Assembly (NCBI GenBank): GCA_030696315.1
Contig: JAUYSM010000061.1
Coordinates: forward strand, 1 to 64,000
Direction of reading: 5' to 3'
Length of the DNA stretch: 64,000 bases
Source of the DNA: Pseudohongiella sp.
Lineage (GTDB): Bacteria; Pseudomonadota; Gammaproteobacteria; Pseudomonadales; Pseudohongiellaceae
Shown here: positions 18,334 to 29,598 of the stretch, piece by piece
Position numbering within the stretch: the stretch's first letter is position 1
How the letters are laid out: each line of letters begins with the position of its first letter
Translations under genes and position numbers: made by a program
The notes under the pieces: model-generated
What the model was told of the DNA's origin: nothing
Seen by the model: the letters and a program-made list of their open reading frames with translations, nothing else
Databases searched by the model: none

Positions 18334-21015
18334 ATGATAAGAAAGTCGTGTCTCAGTGCTCTCCTGACCCTTGGCATTGCTGCTACAGCGCAGGCGCAAT
18401 CACAGAATTTCAGAATATCCGATATCCGTATTGACGGACTGCAACGGATTTCCCCCGGCGTGATGTTCAGTCTGTTGCCGGTAGGTGTGGGCGATCAAAT
18501 GGAAGCAGGCACTGCCGCTGCCATTATTCGTGCAATCACCGAGTCCCAGTATTTTGAGGAAGTCGAGGTTGCACGTGACGGCGATGTATTGCTGATTACG
18601 GTGCTGGAACGCCCGTCTGTGAGTGAAATTACCATTTCCGGCAACCGGGTGCTGAAGACTGAAGACATTCTGCGCAATATGGAACAGGCGGAAATTGTTG
18701 AAGGCGGTATTTTTACACGCTCCACGCTGGAAGCTATTCGTCAGGGCATTCAGGAAGTGTATTCCGGGCGCGGTCGTTATGGCACAACCGTAGATATTGA
18801 AGTAGAGGATCAGCCGCGAAACCGTGTTTCCATTGATATGACCGTTAACGAAGGTGAAGAGAGCCGCATTCGCGACATCAATATTGTGGGCAACTCCACA
18901 TACGAAAGCGAAGAGTTGACCAGTATTTTTGATTTGGGTGTGCGCCCCTGGTATCTGCCCTTGAGTCGCCGCGATCGTTACTCGCGCGAACAGTTGGAAG
19001 GCGATATAGAACGCTTGAATTCCTATTATCTGGATCGTGGGTTTGCGCGCTTTAACGTGGATAACACCCCGGTATCCATCACACCTGACAATGAGCAGAT
19101 TTACATCACCATCAATGTCAGCGAAGGCCAGCAATACCAGATCAGCAAAGTTGATCTGGTCGGTGACCTGGTCAATGCCGAGCCTTTACTGCGCGCCTAC
19201 ACATTGGTGGGTCCGGGTCAGACGTTCTCGCAGGCCCTGATCACCGCCAGCGAAGAATATATGACCCAGATTCTGGGTAACCTCGGATATGCCTTTGCGG
19301 AAGTTGAGGGTGTGCCCAACATCAATGACGAAGACAATACCGTCGAAGTGATTTTTTATGTTGAGCCCGGCGCACGCACGTACGTCAATCGCATCAACTT
19401 CCGCGGCAACGTCACCACGGCCGATGAAGTCTTGCGTCGTGAAATGCGCCAGCTGGAAAGCGCGCCGGCGTCCAGTCAACAAATAGAATTTTCCAAAGTC
19501 CGTTTGGAGCGTCTGGGTTATTTCTCCACGGTTGAAGTGGATACCGTCGAAGTACCGGGTACCTCGGATCAGGTTGATGTTGAATTTGAAGTCGAAGAAC
19601 AAAGCTTTGGCAGCGTGTCATTCAGTATTGGCTCGGGCGGCGGCGGTAACTGGTTTGTGGCAACCGATCTGCAGGCAGAGAACTTCCTGGGTACTGGCCG
19701 TACAGTCGCTGTAGGTCTTAACCGCAGCTATTTCAGCAGCAGCGCCAACTTCTCTTACATGGATCCCTATTTCACACCCGATGGTGTCAGTCGTGGATTC
19801 AGTGTGTTTGTCCAGAAACAGGATTCGCCTTACAACATCGCGAGTTTCTCGACTACCTCGTATGGCGCTACACTGAACTTCAGTTACCCGATCAGCGAGA
19901 TCCAGCAGATTGGTTACAACATTGGTTATTCCCATACTGAGCTGAGTTCAGGTGGTTTGTCCGTTCAGGAAATTGAAGCAACACCGGTGCTGACGCCGGG
20001 TGTTGACCGTTACATTATCAGCCCGGCCAATCTGAACCCCTGGAATGGCCCGGTCACCGATGCGGTCACGGGACTGGTCAGTGAATTGCCAGTTGAATAT
20101 CTGAATCGCAATACAGATCCCGGATTTATCGACAGAAATGGCAAGGTTTTTGACAACCTGACCTTTACCACTAACTGGGTACGCCAGACCTTGAACCGTG
20201 GTCAGTTGCCAACGGCAGGGTCATTGCAGCAATTGTCGTTTGAAATTACCGTGCCCGGCAGTGACCTTGAGTACTATCGCGCCAGTTATAACACCCAGTA
20301 CTACAAACCCATTATTGGTGAAGACTGGGTGTTCCACGTGCGCACCAATCTTGGTTACGGCGATGGTTATGGTGATACCGGGGAATTGCCGTTTTTCCAG
20401 AACTATTTTGCGGGTGGTCTGGCTTATAACGGGGTCGTACGCGGATTTGAAGAAAACAGTCTGGGTCCGCGCAGCACACCACCTTTGACGTATCAGACCA
20501 ATCTGGCCGGACTCATCAAAGATGAAAATGGCAATGTGAAAGTCAGTGCCGGTGGTTTTGCCGATGGATACGATGGCTCGCTGGGCTATCTGACCTTGCC
20601 CGTAATTGATGCCAATGGTCAGCCAGTCCTGGATGCCAACGGTAACCAACAGGTGCAGCTGGCGGCTCAGCCTTATGATATCTACGGCGATCGCAACAGT
20701 TTTGGTGGCAATATTCTGACCACGGCTTCCATTGAGTTGTTGTTCCCCTTACCGATGGTAGAAGATCGCGGCCGTGTGCGCTCAAGCCTGTTTTTTGATG
20801 TGGGCAGTGTGTTTGCCAGCGACTGCTCAGCACGTCAGACTGCGCTGAATACTTGCAGTCAGTTTGATGTGGGCGATTTACGTTACTCAGTGGGCGTGGG
20901 TGTGACGTATCTGTCACCGTTTGGTCCGCTGACGTTTTATCTGGCCAAGCCATTTACCAAAAATGGCACAGACCAGACCAAATCCTTCGACTTTACTATT
21001 GGAGCAGGATTCTGA
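18334..21015 (+). CDS. bamA: Outer membrane protein assembly factor BamA
   Basis: Signal peptide, POTRA repeats (RISDIRIDGLQRISPG...), beta-barrel ending in ...FTIGAGF. Confidence 0.96.
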   Translation: MIRKSCLSALLTLGIAATAQAQSQNFRISDIRIDGLQRISPGVMFSLLPVGVGDQMEAGTAAAIIRAITESQYFEEVEVARDGDVLLITVLERPSVSEITISGNRVLKTEDILRNMEQAEIVEGGIFTRSTLEAIRQGIQEVYSGRGRYGTTVDIEVEDQPRNRVSIDMTVNEGEESRIRDINIVGNSTYESEELTSIFDLGVRPWYLPLSRRDRYSREQLEGDIERLNSYYLDRGFARFNVDNTPVSITPDNEQIYITINVSEGQQYQISKVDLVGDLVNAEPLLRAYTLVGPGQTFSQALITASEEYMTQILGNLGYAFAEVEGVPNINDEDNTVEVIFYVEPGARTYVNRINFRGNVTTADEVLRREMRQLESAPASSQQIEFSKVRLERLGYFSTVEVDTVEVPGTSDQVDVEFEVEEQSFGSVSFSIGSGGGGNWFVATDLQAENFLGTGRTVAVGLNRSYFSSSANFSYMDPYFTPDGVSRGFSVFVQKQDSPYNIASFSTTSYGATLNFSYPISEIQQIGYNIGYSHTELSSGGLSVQEIEATPVLTPGVDRYIISPANLNPWNGPVTDAVTGLVSELPVEYLNRNTDPGFIDRNGKVFDNLTFTTNWVRQTLNRGQLPTAGSLQQLSFEITVPGSDLEYYRASYNTQYYKPIIGEDWVFHVRTNLGYGDGYGDTGELPFFQNYFAGGLAYNGVVRGFEENSLGPRSTPPLTYQTNLAGLIKDENGNVKVSAGGFADGYDGSLGYLTLPVIDANGQPVLDANGNQQVQLAAQPYDIYGDRNSFGGNILTTASIELLFPLPMVEDRGRVRSSLFFDVGSVFASDCSARQTALNTCSQFDVGDLRYSVGVGVTYLSPFGPLTFYLAKPFTKNGTDQTKSFDFTIGAGF

Positions 21016-21124
21016 TCAGGAAAAAACCGCGCTGCAGGCGTCAGACTCAGTGATATAATGCGCCGCTGTCGCAAACAAGCAAATATTGCACAACCGTAAA
21101 ACAAATTTGACCAAGGTGAATAAC

Positions 21125-21634
21125 ATGAAAAAATTAATGATACTGGTAGCAGGTCTGTTTTTGACAGCCAATATGGCTGTTGCCCAGACTGCGCCCGTCA
21201 TTGGTATCATCAATCTGGAGCAGGCGTTGTTTAATACCGACGCTGCTCGTGCACTTGAAACCGGTACGCGTACCGAGTTTGCTGCCGACGAAGGCAGACT
21301 TGAGCAGCTGAACACTGAACTGCGTGCGATCATTGAACGCGCTCAGCGCGACGAGTCGATCATGAGCGAATCAGAACTGCGCGCACTCAACTCTGAAGCG
21401 CAGGAAAAGCAGGTTCAGATGCAACTGATCAGCGAGCGTCTGCAGGGCGCATGGCAAGAGCGTCAGCAGCAGTTTGTAGAAACCATGCGTGAGCGTCTGG
21501 GCCAGGCCATCGAGGCGGTTGTTCAGGAAGGCAGCTACGATCTGGTTTTAAATGCTGAATCGGTGGCTTTTTTCAATAACAGCTACAACATTACAGCGCT
21601 TGTAACTGCCAAACTCAACGAGTTGTCGCGCTGA
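21125..21634 (+). CDS. skp: OmpH/Skp family periplasmic chaperone
   Basis: MKKLMILVAGLFLTANMAVAQ signal; coiled-coil; located between bamA and lpxD. Confidence 0.9.
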   Translation: MKKLMILVAGLFLTANMAVAQTAPVIGIINLEQALFNTDAARALETGTRTEFAADEGRLEQLNTELRAIIERAQRDESIMSESELRALNSEAQEKQVQMQLISERLQGAWQERQQQFVETMRERLGQAIEAVVQEGSYDLVLNAESVAFFNNSYNITALVTAKLNELSR

Positions 21635-21679
21635 GCCTTGGCGTTTAGCGACGACCATTCCAGTGTCGGGTAAGCAGCA

Positions 21680-22798
21680 ATGAAGGTGTCGTTCACGCTG
21701 GCAGAGTTATCTGCTCAGCTGAACGTGCCTGTTCGGCCAGGCGTTGGGGCGGCGTACAACACCCCGGTTGATGAAATCATCATTGACGGTCTTGCGACGC
21801 TGGAAAACGCAAGCGCCACCAAGTTGAGTTTTTTGAGCAATCCGCGCTACAGCCAGCAGTTATCAACGTGCCAGGCGGGAGCCGTCATTATTCACCCGGA
21901 TCTGGCCGGCAATACCCAGCTTCCGTGCCTGTTGTCATCATCTCCCTATGTCACCTATGCCAAAGCCTCGCAGCTGTTTGCGGCAGCTATTGCGCAGCAC
22001 ACCAGATCTGCTGATGGGCAAACGGGCGTTCATGCCAGCGCGGTAATAAGTCCGGACGCGGTGTTGGGTAAGGATGTGTGTATTGGGCCGCATGCGGTCA
22101 TTGAAGCTGGCGTCAACATCGGCGATGGCAGTTGTATTGGCCCCGGTTGTTTTGTGGGTGCGCGGGCAAAGATCGGCAATCATTGTGTGATGTACGCCAA
22201 TGCCACTGTGTATCACGAGGTGGTGCTGGGCGATCGAGTGATTGTGCATGCCAGCGCTGTGCTGGGTGCGGATGGTTTTGGTTTTGCGTTTGATGGCCAG
22301 CGCTCTGTCAAAATTGCGCAATTGGGGTCGGTGCGTATTGGCTCCGATGTGGAAATTGGCGCAGGCAGCAGTATCGATCGTGGGGCGCTGGACGACACGG
22401 TGATTGGTGACGGCGTCAAAATTGATAACCAGGTTCAGATAGGCCATAACTGTATTGTGGGCGACCACACGGTGATATGCGGCTGCAGCGCATTGGCAGG
22501 CAGCACGCGGATTGGTCGTTATTGTGTGATTGGTGGTGGCGTGGGTATTACCGGGCATTTGAGTATTACTGATCGTGTAACGATCAGTGCCATGTCGATG
22601 GTGACCCAGTCCATTACAAAACCCGGGCTTTATTCTTCTGGCACCTTGCTGCAGGAGAGTGCTCAGTGGAAACGAAATGTGGTGACACTTGGTAAGCTGT
22701 CCGAGTTGTCCCGAACTGTCAGGAACATTCAAAGGCAACTGGATCAAGACAGCTTGCCGCCGTCAGGAAATGATTATGATGAACATCGAAGAGATTAA
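21680..22798 (+). CDS. lpxD: UDP-3-O-(3-hydroxyacyl)glucosamine N-acyltransferase
   Basis: Hexapeptide repeats; [11 protein letters not shown]; lpx cluster position. Confidence 0.95.
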   Translation: MKVSFTLAELSAQLNVPVRPGVGAAYNTPVDEIIIDGLATLENASATKLSFLSNPRYSQQLSTCQAGAVIIHPDLAGNTQLPCLLSSSPYVTYAKASQLFAAAIAQHTRSADGQTGVHASAVISPDAVLGKDVCIGPHAVIEAGVNIGDGSCIGPGCFVGARAKIGNHCVMYANATVYHEVVLGDRVIVHASAVLGADGFGFAFDGQRSVKIAQLGSVRIGSDVEIGAGSSIDRGALDDTVIGDGVKIDNQVQIGHNCIVGDHTVICGCSALAGSTRIGRYCVIGGGVGITGHLSITDRVTISAMSMVTQSITKPGLYSSGTLLQESAQWKRNVVTLGKLSELSRTVRNIQRQLDQDSLPPSGNDYDEHRRD

Positions 22799-23219
22799 GG
22801 AATATCTGCCGCAGCGTTATCCTTTTTTGCTGGTTGACCGAGTGGTCAGCATTGAACTTGGAAAGTCGATTGTTGCGTACAAAAATGTCAGCGTGAACGA
22901 GCCGTTTTTTAATGGCCACTTTCCAGATTTTCCGATCATGCCGGGTGTGCTGATCATTGAGGCCTTGGCACAGGCAGCCGGTGTGCTTGGGTTCAAGAGT
23001 CAAGAGAAAAAACCTAAAGACGGTTACCTGTATTACTTTGTCGGCGCAGATGAAGTGCGCCTGAAACGCCCGGTGGTTCCCGGTGACCGCCTGACGCTGG
23101 AGGCCAGTATTCTGACCAGTAAACGTGGTATCTACAAATTTCAGTGCCGCGCGTCAGTCGGTGATGAGTTGGTCGGCGAGGCAATCATCATGTGTGCAGA
23201 GAGGAAAAAAGAAAAGTGA
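22770..23219 (+). CDS. fabZ: 3-hydroxyacyl-ACP dehydratase FabZ
   Basis: [46 protein letters not shown]. Confidence 0.96.
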   Translation: MIMMNIEEIKEYLPQRYPFLLVDRVVSIELGKSIVAYKNVSVNEPFFNGHFPDFPIMPGVLIIEALAQAAGVLGFKSQEKKPKDGYLYYFVGADEVRLKRPVVPGDRLTLEASILTSKRGIYKFQCRASVGDELVGEAIIMCAERKKEK

Positions 23220-23998
23220 TTGACGCGCTTGCAATCATACATCCCTCGGCCAGCATTGCCGACGGTGTTCGGGTAGGCCCGTGGAGTGTTATTGGCCCGA
23301 ATGTCACTATCGGTGAAGGCAGCGAAATTGCCTCGCACGTAGTGATCAAAGGCAACACTCGCATCGGGAAAGGCAACAGCATTTATCAGTTTGCATCAAT
23401 AGGTGAAGACCCTGCCGACAAAAAGTTCTCAGGGGAGGACACCTGGCTCGAAATTGGTGACAACAACATCATTCGTGAAGGCGCTACCTTACACCGCGGT
23501 ACTGGCGCGGGCGGTGGTTTGACACGTATTGGTAGCGGCAATCTGATGATGGCCTACGTCCACATCGCACATGATTGCATGGTTGGAAGTAATACTGTGT
23601 TTGCCAACAATGCTGGATTGTCAGGGCATGTGCACGTCGATGACTGGGCCATCCTGGGCGGTTATGCCGGCGTGAATCAGTTCCTGCGGGTTGGGGCACA
23701 TGCGATGGTAGGGGGCATGACACACATTTCGCATGACGTGCCTGCGTATGTGATTGTCAGTGGTAGTCCGCCAGCCGTGCGCAGTGTGAACACTGTCGGA
23801 TTAGAGCGTCGTGGTTTTGATGAGCAAACGGTGAAGTTGATTCGGGAAGCGTTTAAGGTCATTTACAAGCGCGGTTTGAGTTTGCAGGAAGCACAGCAAC
23901 AGATCGCTCAAATGGCGGACGATCACGCGGCACAACATGCTGCGCTGACCGTATTACTGAATTCGATTTCCGGGTCGGCCAAAGGAATTCATCGCTAA
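23216..23998 (+). CDS. lpxA: UDP-N-acetylglucosamine acyltransferase (GTG start)
   Basis: [26 protein letters not shown]; hexapeptide repeats; overlaps the fabZ stop. Confidence 0.95.
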   Translation: MIDALAIIHPSASIADGVRVGPWSVIGPNVTIGEGSEIASHVVIKGNTRIGKGNSIYQFASIGEDPADKKFSGEDTWLEIGDNNIIREGATLHRGTGAGGGLTRIGSGNLMMAYVHIAHDCMVGSNTVFANNAGLSGHVHVDDWAILGGYAGVNQFLRVGAHAMVGGMTHISHDVPAYVIVSGSPPAVRSVNTVGLERRGFDEQTVKLIREAFKVIYKRGLSLQEAQQQIAQMADDHAAQHAALTVLLNSISGSAKGIHR

Positions 23999-24042
23999 GG
24001 CAAACGTGTTGCCATCAACAATAAAAAGCAGGTGCCGGATTT

Positions 24043-25230
24043 ATGCTGATAGCCATGGTGGCGGGGGAAACCTCCGGTGACATACTCGGTGCCGGTCTGA
24101 TCCGCGCCTTGCGTCAGCGTTACCCTGAGGCGCGTTTTGTGGGTGTGGGTGGTCCGCGTATGCTGGACTGCGGTTTCGAAACCATTACACCCATGGAACG
24201 TTTGTCGGTGATGGGGTTTATCGAACCGCTGGGTCGCCTGCCAGAATTATTGCGACTGAAACGTGATCTGATCACACGTTTCAGTGAAGAAACACCCGCT
24301 GTGTTTATTGGCATAGATTCACCGGGTTTTAATTTACGCCTGGCCCAGTCTCTTCATGACCTTGGCATAAAAACCGTGCACTACGTCAGTCCCAGTGTCT
24401 GGGCCTGGGGTCAGAAGCGCATTTTCAAAATTGCCAAAGCCGTTGACCTGATGCTGACCTTGTTTCCCTTTGAGACGGATATCTACCGCCAACACGGCAT
24501 TGCCGTGCATTGTGTAGGGCACCCGATGGCAGATCGGGTAGATCCGGATGAGAATCAGCAGCAGGCCCGCCAGCAGGCGCAACAGTTGTTGGGTCTTAAT
24601 CCTGAGGGCACACAACAGATTGTGAGTTTGATGCCCGGCAGCCGGCATGATGAGCTTGCCCGTCTGGCGCCGGTGTTTTTGAAAACCGCCTTGATCTGTT
24701 TGCAGACCCGCCCGGATCTGCATTTTGTGTTGCCCTGTGCCAACCAGGCGCGTCTGGAACAACTGAATCGCTTGCTGGATGAGACCTTGGCTGAAAACCC
24801 GGCGCATGCTCGTTGGCGAACGTCTTTTACAGTGCTGGATGGCCAATCCTATGAGGCCATGCGTGCGGCCGACATGGTGTTATTGGCTTCCGGCACCGCC
24901 ACGCTGGAAGCGATGCTGCTCAAACGCCCGATGATTGTGTGTTACAAGTTATCCGCCATGACCTGGTGGCTGGCATCGCGTCTGGTCAAAGTGCCCAATA
25001 TTGCCTTGCCGAATCTGCTGGCAGGTCAGCGCCTGGTGCCAGAGTACCTGCAACATGCGGTGACTGAATCAACACTGTCGACAGAACTGCTGGCCTGGCT
25101 GAGCGATCCGGTACGCCGAGATGCTTTGTACGATGATTTTACCCGCATCCATCGCAGTATTCGTCTGGACGCTGATCAGCAAGCCGCCAGCGCGGTCAGT
25201 ACCCTGATTTCAAAAGGCAAGGCCAGCTGA
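24043..25230 (+). CDS. lpxB: Lipid-A-disaccharide synthase
   Basis: MVAGETSGDILGAGLIRAL; YVSPSVWAWGQKRIFKI. Confidence 0.96.
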   Translation: MLIAMVAGETSGDILGAGLIRALRQRYPEARFVGVGGPRMLDCGFETITPMERLSVMGFIEPLGRLPELLRLKRDLITRFSEETPAVFIGIDSPGFNLRLAQSLHDLGIKTVHYVSPSVWAWGQKRIFKIAKAVDLMLTLFPFETDIYRQHGIAVHCVGHPMADRVDPDENQQQARQQAQQLLGLNPEGTQQIVSLMPGSRHDELARLAPVFLKTALICLQTRPDLHFVLPCANQARLEQLNRLLDETLAENPAHARWRTSFTVLDGQSYEAMRAADMVLLASGTATLEAMLLKRPMIVCYKLSAMTWWLASRLVKVPNIALPNLLAGQRLVPEYLQHAVTESTLSTELLAWLSDPVRRDALYDDFTRIHRSIRLDADQQAASAVSTLISKGKAS

Positions 25231-25889
25231 TGCACACGACGCAACATACGACGCAAGAACCGCACGCTCTGCTGTTTGATGAACTGTCCAAAAATGTGTC
25301 CGAGTGGCCGCAACATGCCAATCAACATGTTGCCGGCGCGGATGAAGCCGGCCGCGGCCCACTGGCTGGCGCGGTGTTTGCGGCAGCGGTGATATTACCT
25401 CGTCATTATGATTTGCCCGGATTAAATGACTCTAAAAAACTCAGTGCCGCGCGGCGGGCGCTGTTGTACGATCTGATTCAACAGCAGGCGCTGGCATTTG
25501 CGATCACGCAGGTTTCTGCCGCCGACATAGACAAGATCAATATTTTCAGAGCCTCACTGCTGGCGATGCATCGCGCCGTGGATGCACTGGGTATTGACGC
25601 TGATTTTGTGTACGTGGATGGCACGCACTGCCCGCCATGGAACCGGGCAGGCGCGGCATTGGTCAAAGGCGACAGCCGGCTGGACTGTATTGCCGCCGCC
25701 TCAGTATTGGCAAAAGTGGCGCGCGACCGCGATCTGTTGCGATTGCATGAAGCGTTTCCGATGTACGGATTTGACAGGCATAAAGGGTATCCAACCCCCG
25801 AACATTTAAAGGCACTCGCGCTGCACGGCCCGTGTGTGGAACACCGGCGCAGTTATGCGCCCGTGGCGAAGGTTCTGGCGGACCACTGA
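25230..25889 (+). CDS. rnhB: Ribonuclease HII
   Basis: VAGADEAGRGPLAGAVFAAAVIL; DRHKGYPTPEHLKAL. Confidence 0.95.
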   Translation: MHTTQHTTQEPHALLFDELSKNVSEWPQHANQHVAGADEAGRGPLAGAVFAAAVILPRHYDLPGLNDSKKLSAARRALLYDLIQQQALAFAITQVSAADIDKINIFRASLLAMHRAVDALGIDADFVYVDGTHCPPWNRAGAALVKGDSRLDCIAAASVLAKVARDRDLLRLHEAFPMYGFDRHKGYPTPEHLKALALHGPCVEHRRSYAPVAKVLADH

Positions 25890-25937
25890 CCCAGTATTTG
25901 CCCCCGATAATTTAAACTTTTTCTTCAGGAAATTTGC

Positions 25938-28900
25938 ATGTCCCTTGCTCCAGGCCAATTTGTTCATCTGAATGTACATACCGAGTTTTCAATTGTGGAC
26001 GGTCTTGTGCGTGTGGAGGAGTTGATCAAAACGGTTCGTGCGCTGGACATGCCTGCCGTGGCTGTGACCGATCATGCCAACCTGTTTGCCATGATCAAGT
26101 TTTACTCGGAAGCATTAAGCAAGGGCATCAAACCCATTTGTGGTTGTGATGTACTGATTGAGAATCCGGAACACACTGATCGCCCGCATGCCATCACACT
26201 GCTGGTCAAAAATCTTGAGGGATACCGTAACCTGACGCGCCTGATCTCGATGTCGTATACCGACAAAGTAGGCCTTGGCGCGCCCACATTGCGCCGACGT
26301 TGGTTAGAGCAGCACGCAGACGGATTGATTGTGTTGTCTGGCGGTATGCAAGGGGATGTTGGGCGGGCGCTGGTGGAGGGTGATCGACCCACCGCTTTAA
26401 GGACGCTGGCCTGGTGGATGAATCTGTTTCCAGACAGTTTTTATCTGTCGATTGCACGTTGTGGTCGCCCCGGTGAGGAAGCCTATATTCAGGCGGCGGT
26501 GATGTTGTCCTCAGACACCGATTGCCCCTTGGTGGCGGTAAATGATGTGCGGTTTATTGCTGCCTCTGATTTTGAAGCTCACGAGGTACGCGTGTGCATT
26601 CATGATCGCCGAACCCTTGATGATCCCCGTCGTCCCCGTCACTACACCGAGCAACAATATCTGCGCTCGACCGACGAGATGATCGCCTTGTTTGAAGACG
26701 TGCCGGAAGCCATCGAGAACAGCGTGCAGATTGCGATGCGCTGTTCTTTGTCTCTGGAGCTGGGCAAACCCTACCTGCCCAATTATCCAGTGCCTGCCGG
26801 CATGACCATGGATGAGTTTTTTCGGGAAATCAGCTTGCAGGGCCTGAAGCGCAGACTGCCCCGCATCATCAGTGAGAGCCACGGCTTGCCAACCCCTATC
26901 GATAGTAGTCGTGTGGAGGAGTACGCGGATTTTTGTAAACCTTACTTTGAGCGTCTGGATTTTGAGCTCAATGTGATTATCCAGATGGGTTTTCCCGGGT
27001 ACTTTCTGATTGTGATGGAATTTATCCAGTGGGCCAAAAACAATGATATTCCCGTTGGGCCGGGCAGGGGCTCAGGCGCCGGTTCTATTGTGGCGTACGC
27101 CCTGGGGATCACCGATCTGGATCCTTTGCGTTATGACCTGCTGTTCGAGCGCTTTTTGAACCCGGAACGGGTATCAATGCCGGACTTTGACGTGGACTTC
27201 TGCATGGAAGGTCGTGATCGGGTTATTCAGCATGTGGCTGAATTGTATGGCAAAGAAGCGGTATCGCAGATCATCACCTTTGGCACTATGGCCGCCAAGG
27301 CGGTGGTGCGCGACGTAGCGCGTGTGCAAGGTAAATCCTATGGCCTGGCCGATAAACTCTCCAAGCTGATCCCGTTTGAGCCGGGCATTACGCTGGAAAA
27401 GGCGATGGAAGACGAACCTGCCCTCAAGGAGTTTATTGACTCCGATGAGGACGCGCAGGAAATTATGGAAATGGCGCTCAAACTGGAAGGCATCACCCGT
27501 AACGTAGGCAAACACGCTGGCGGCGTGGTGATTGCGCCGACACGACTGACCGATTTTTCTCCGCTGTACTGTGATGAAAACGGCGATGGACTGGTGACCC
27601 AGTTCGACAAAAACGATGTGGAAACCGCGGGTCTGGTCAAGTTCGACTTTCTGGGTTTGAGAACACTGACCATCATCGACTGGGCAGTGAAGATGATCAA
27701 CCGGCAGGAGCCTGCACACCGCGACAAGCCGCTGGATATCACCATGATTCCGCTGGACGATGTGCGTGTGTACGAGCTGTTGCAGCGTGGCGAGACCACG
27801 GCCGTGTTCCAGCTGGAATCGCGCGGCATGAAAGATCTGATACGACGTTTGTTGCCCAGCTGTTTTGAAGACATTGTGGCACTGGTGGCCTTGTTTCGAC
27901 CCGGTCCCTTGCAGTCGGGCATGGTGGATGATTTTATCAACCGTAAACACGGCCGCGCCGAAATCAGTTATCCGCACCCTGATCTGGCGCCGGTACTTGG
28001 CAATACCTACGGGGTCATTCTGTATCAGGAACAGGTGATGCAGATTGCCCAGGTGCTGGCCAGTTACAGTCTGGGTGGCGCCGACATGCTGCGCCGCGCC
28101 ATGGGTAAAAAGAAACCCGAAGAAATGGCCAAACAACGGGGCTTTTTTGTGGATGGCGCTTCAGGTCGTGGGCTCAGTGAGGAATTATCCGGGTCCATAT
28201 TTGACTTGATGGAAAAATTCGCTGGTTATGGTTTTAACAAGTCGCATTCGGCGGCATACGCGTTGGTGTCATATCAGACTGCGTGGTTAAAAAAGCATTA
28301 TCCAGCCTATTTTATGGCCGCGGTCATGTCTGCTGATATGCAGAATACCGACAAAGTGGTGACCCTGGTTGAAGAATGCCGGGAAATGAAACTGCCCTTG
28401 ATTGTGCCAGATGTGAACGTCGGTGCCTTCAACTTTACGGTGAATACCAAGGGCCAGATTGTGTATGGGCTGGGGGCCATAAAGGGCCTGGGTGAGGGCC
28501 CCATCAACGCCATTATCAAAGCCCGTGACAGTGGTGGCGATTTTACGTCATTGCTGGATTTTTGCCGGCGCGTGGATTTGCGCACGGTTAACAAACGCGC
28601 ACTTGAAGCCTTGATCAAAGCCGGTGCGCTCGACAACCTCTATCAATCGGATACCGATACGACCCGCGCCTGGCTGATGTCTTCACTGGCAGATACTGTT
28701 CAGGCGGCTGAGCAAAGCAGTCGCAATCTGGAATCCGGTGTGCAGGATCTGTTTGGTGACATTGCACCGGTACCCGAAACCGTGTCTGCGAGTGGCCCGG
28801 ACGATGGTCCCGGCAATCAAACCGTCAAGCCATGGAGCCAGCAGCATCGCTTGCGCGAAGAAAAAGAAACCCTTGGTCTGTATCTCAGCGGTCATCCGAT

Positions 28901-29540
28901 TGATGAGTTTTTGCCAGAGCTTAGGCAAATGACCCGCGACCGCCTGGCGAATCTGAAAGCGGATCGCGAAACCCAGGTGTTGGCTGGGCTGCTGGTGGCC
29001 ACCCGCACCATGCGCAGCAAACGTGGCGACAATATTGCGTTTATCACGCTGGATGATCGCAGTGCACGGCTGGAGATATCGCTGTTTGCCAAAGAGTACG
29101 AGCGTTTCAGGGAGTTGCTGCAAAAGGACGCTATCCTGGTGGTGGATTGCCAGGTGTCCATGGATGATTTCAGTGGCACACTGAAAGGACGCGCGCGTGA
29201 GGTGATGACGCTGACGCAGGCGCGCCTGCGTTATGCCAGCGCGGTGCAGCTGGATTTGAAATCTGTCACTCTGGGCAAGGACTTCAGTCAACATCTGGCC
29301 AAGGTATTAGGGCCTTATCGGGTGGATCCGGCGGTCGCTAATCCACAAGTCCAGGCTGTACAAGACGATGCTCAGCCAGCGCCGCCGGTAGCTTGCCCGG
29401 TCCGTATTTGTTATCGACGACCTGATATCACCGGCTGGATTACCCTCGGTGAGCAGTGGCAGGTAAAGCCGGATCAAGCGCTGATTCATGATCTGAAGCA
29501 GCTTTTTGGGCAACAGGCTGTCAGCATCGCTTACCGCTGA
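25938..29540 (+). CDS. dnaE: DNA polymerase III subunit alpha
   Basis: FVHLNVHTEFSIVDGLVRVEELI; GPGRGSGAGSIVAYALGITDLDPL; PDFDVDFCMEGRDRVI. Confidence 0.98.
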   Translation: MSLAPGQFVHLNVHTEFSIVDGLVRVEELIKTVRALDMPAVAVTDHANLFAMIKFYSEALSKGIKPICGCDVLIENPEHTDRPHAITLLVKNLEGYRNLTRLISMSYTDKVGLGAPTLRRRWLEQHADGLIVLSGGMQGDVGRALVEGDRPTALRTLAWWMNLFPDSFYLSIARCGRPGEEAYIQAAVMLSSDTDCPLVAVNDVRFIAASDFEAHEVRVCIHDRRTLDDPRRPRHYTEQQYLRSTDEMIALFEDVPEAIENSVQIAMRCSLSLELGKPYLPNYPVPAGMTMDEFFREISLQGLKRRLPRIISESHGLPTPIDSSRVEEYADFCKPYFERLDFELNVIIQMGFPGYFLIVMEFIQWAKNNDIPVGPGRGSGAGSIVAYALGITDLDPLRYDLLFERFLNPERVSMPDFDVDFCMEGRDRVIQHVAELYGKEAVSQIITFGTMAAKAVVRDVARVQGKSYGLADKLSKLIPFEPGITLEKAMEDEPALKEFIDSDEDAQEIMEMALKLEGITRNVGKHAGGVVIAPTRLTDFSPLYCDENGDGLVTQFDKNDVETAGLVKFDFLGLRTLTIIDWAVKMINRQEPAHRDKPLDITMIPLDDVRVYELLQRGETTAVFQLESRGMKDLIRRLLPSCFEDIVALVALFRPGPLQSGMVDDFINRKHGRAEISYPHPDLAPVLGNTYGVILYQEQVMQIAQVLASYSLGGADMLRRAMGKKKPEEMAKQRGFFVDGASGRGLSEELSGSIFDLMEKFAGYGFNKSHSAAYALVSYQTAWLKKHYPAYFMAAVMSADMQNTDKVVTLVEECREMKLPLIVPDVNVGAFNFTVNTKGQIVYGLGAIKGLGEGPINAIIKARDSGGDFTSLLDFCRRVDLRTVNKRALEALIKAGALDNLYQSDTDTTRAWLMSSLADTVQAAEQSSRNLESGVQDLFGDIAPVPETVSASGPDDGPGNQTVKPWSQQHRLREEKETLGLYLSGHPIDEFLPELRQMTRDRLANLKADRETQVLAGLLVATRTMRSKRGDNIAFITLDDRSARLEISLFAKEYERFRELLQKDAILVVDCQVSMDDFSGTLKGRAREVMTLTQARLRYASAVQLDLKSVTLGKDFSQHLAKVLGPYRVDPAVANPQVQAVQDDAQPAPPVACPVRICYRRPDITGWITLGEQWQVKPDQALIHDLKQLFGQQAVSIAYR

Positions 29541-29598
29541 GCGATGTTATTTGTTATGATTGGGCCTCGTCGGATCGATACAGGCATACCACAACATT

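Noticed and set aside
18400-19134. 244-aa antisense ORF opposite bamA
   Set aside because: Shadow ORF; bamA frame is clearly the coding one.
27174-28136. 320-aa antisense ORF opposite dnaE
   Set aside because: Shadow ORF on the complementary strand of a strongly conserved gene; no recognisable domain, composition follows the dnaE codon pattern.
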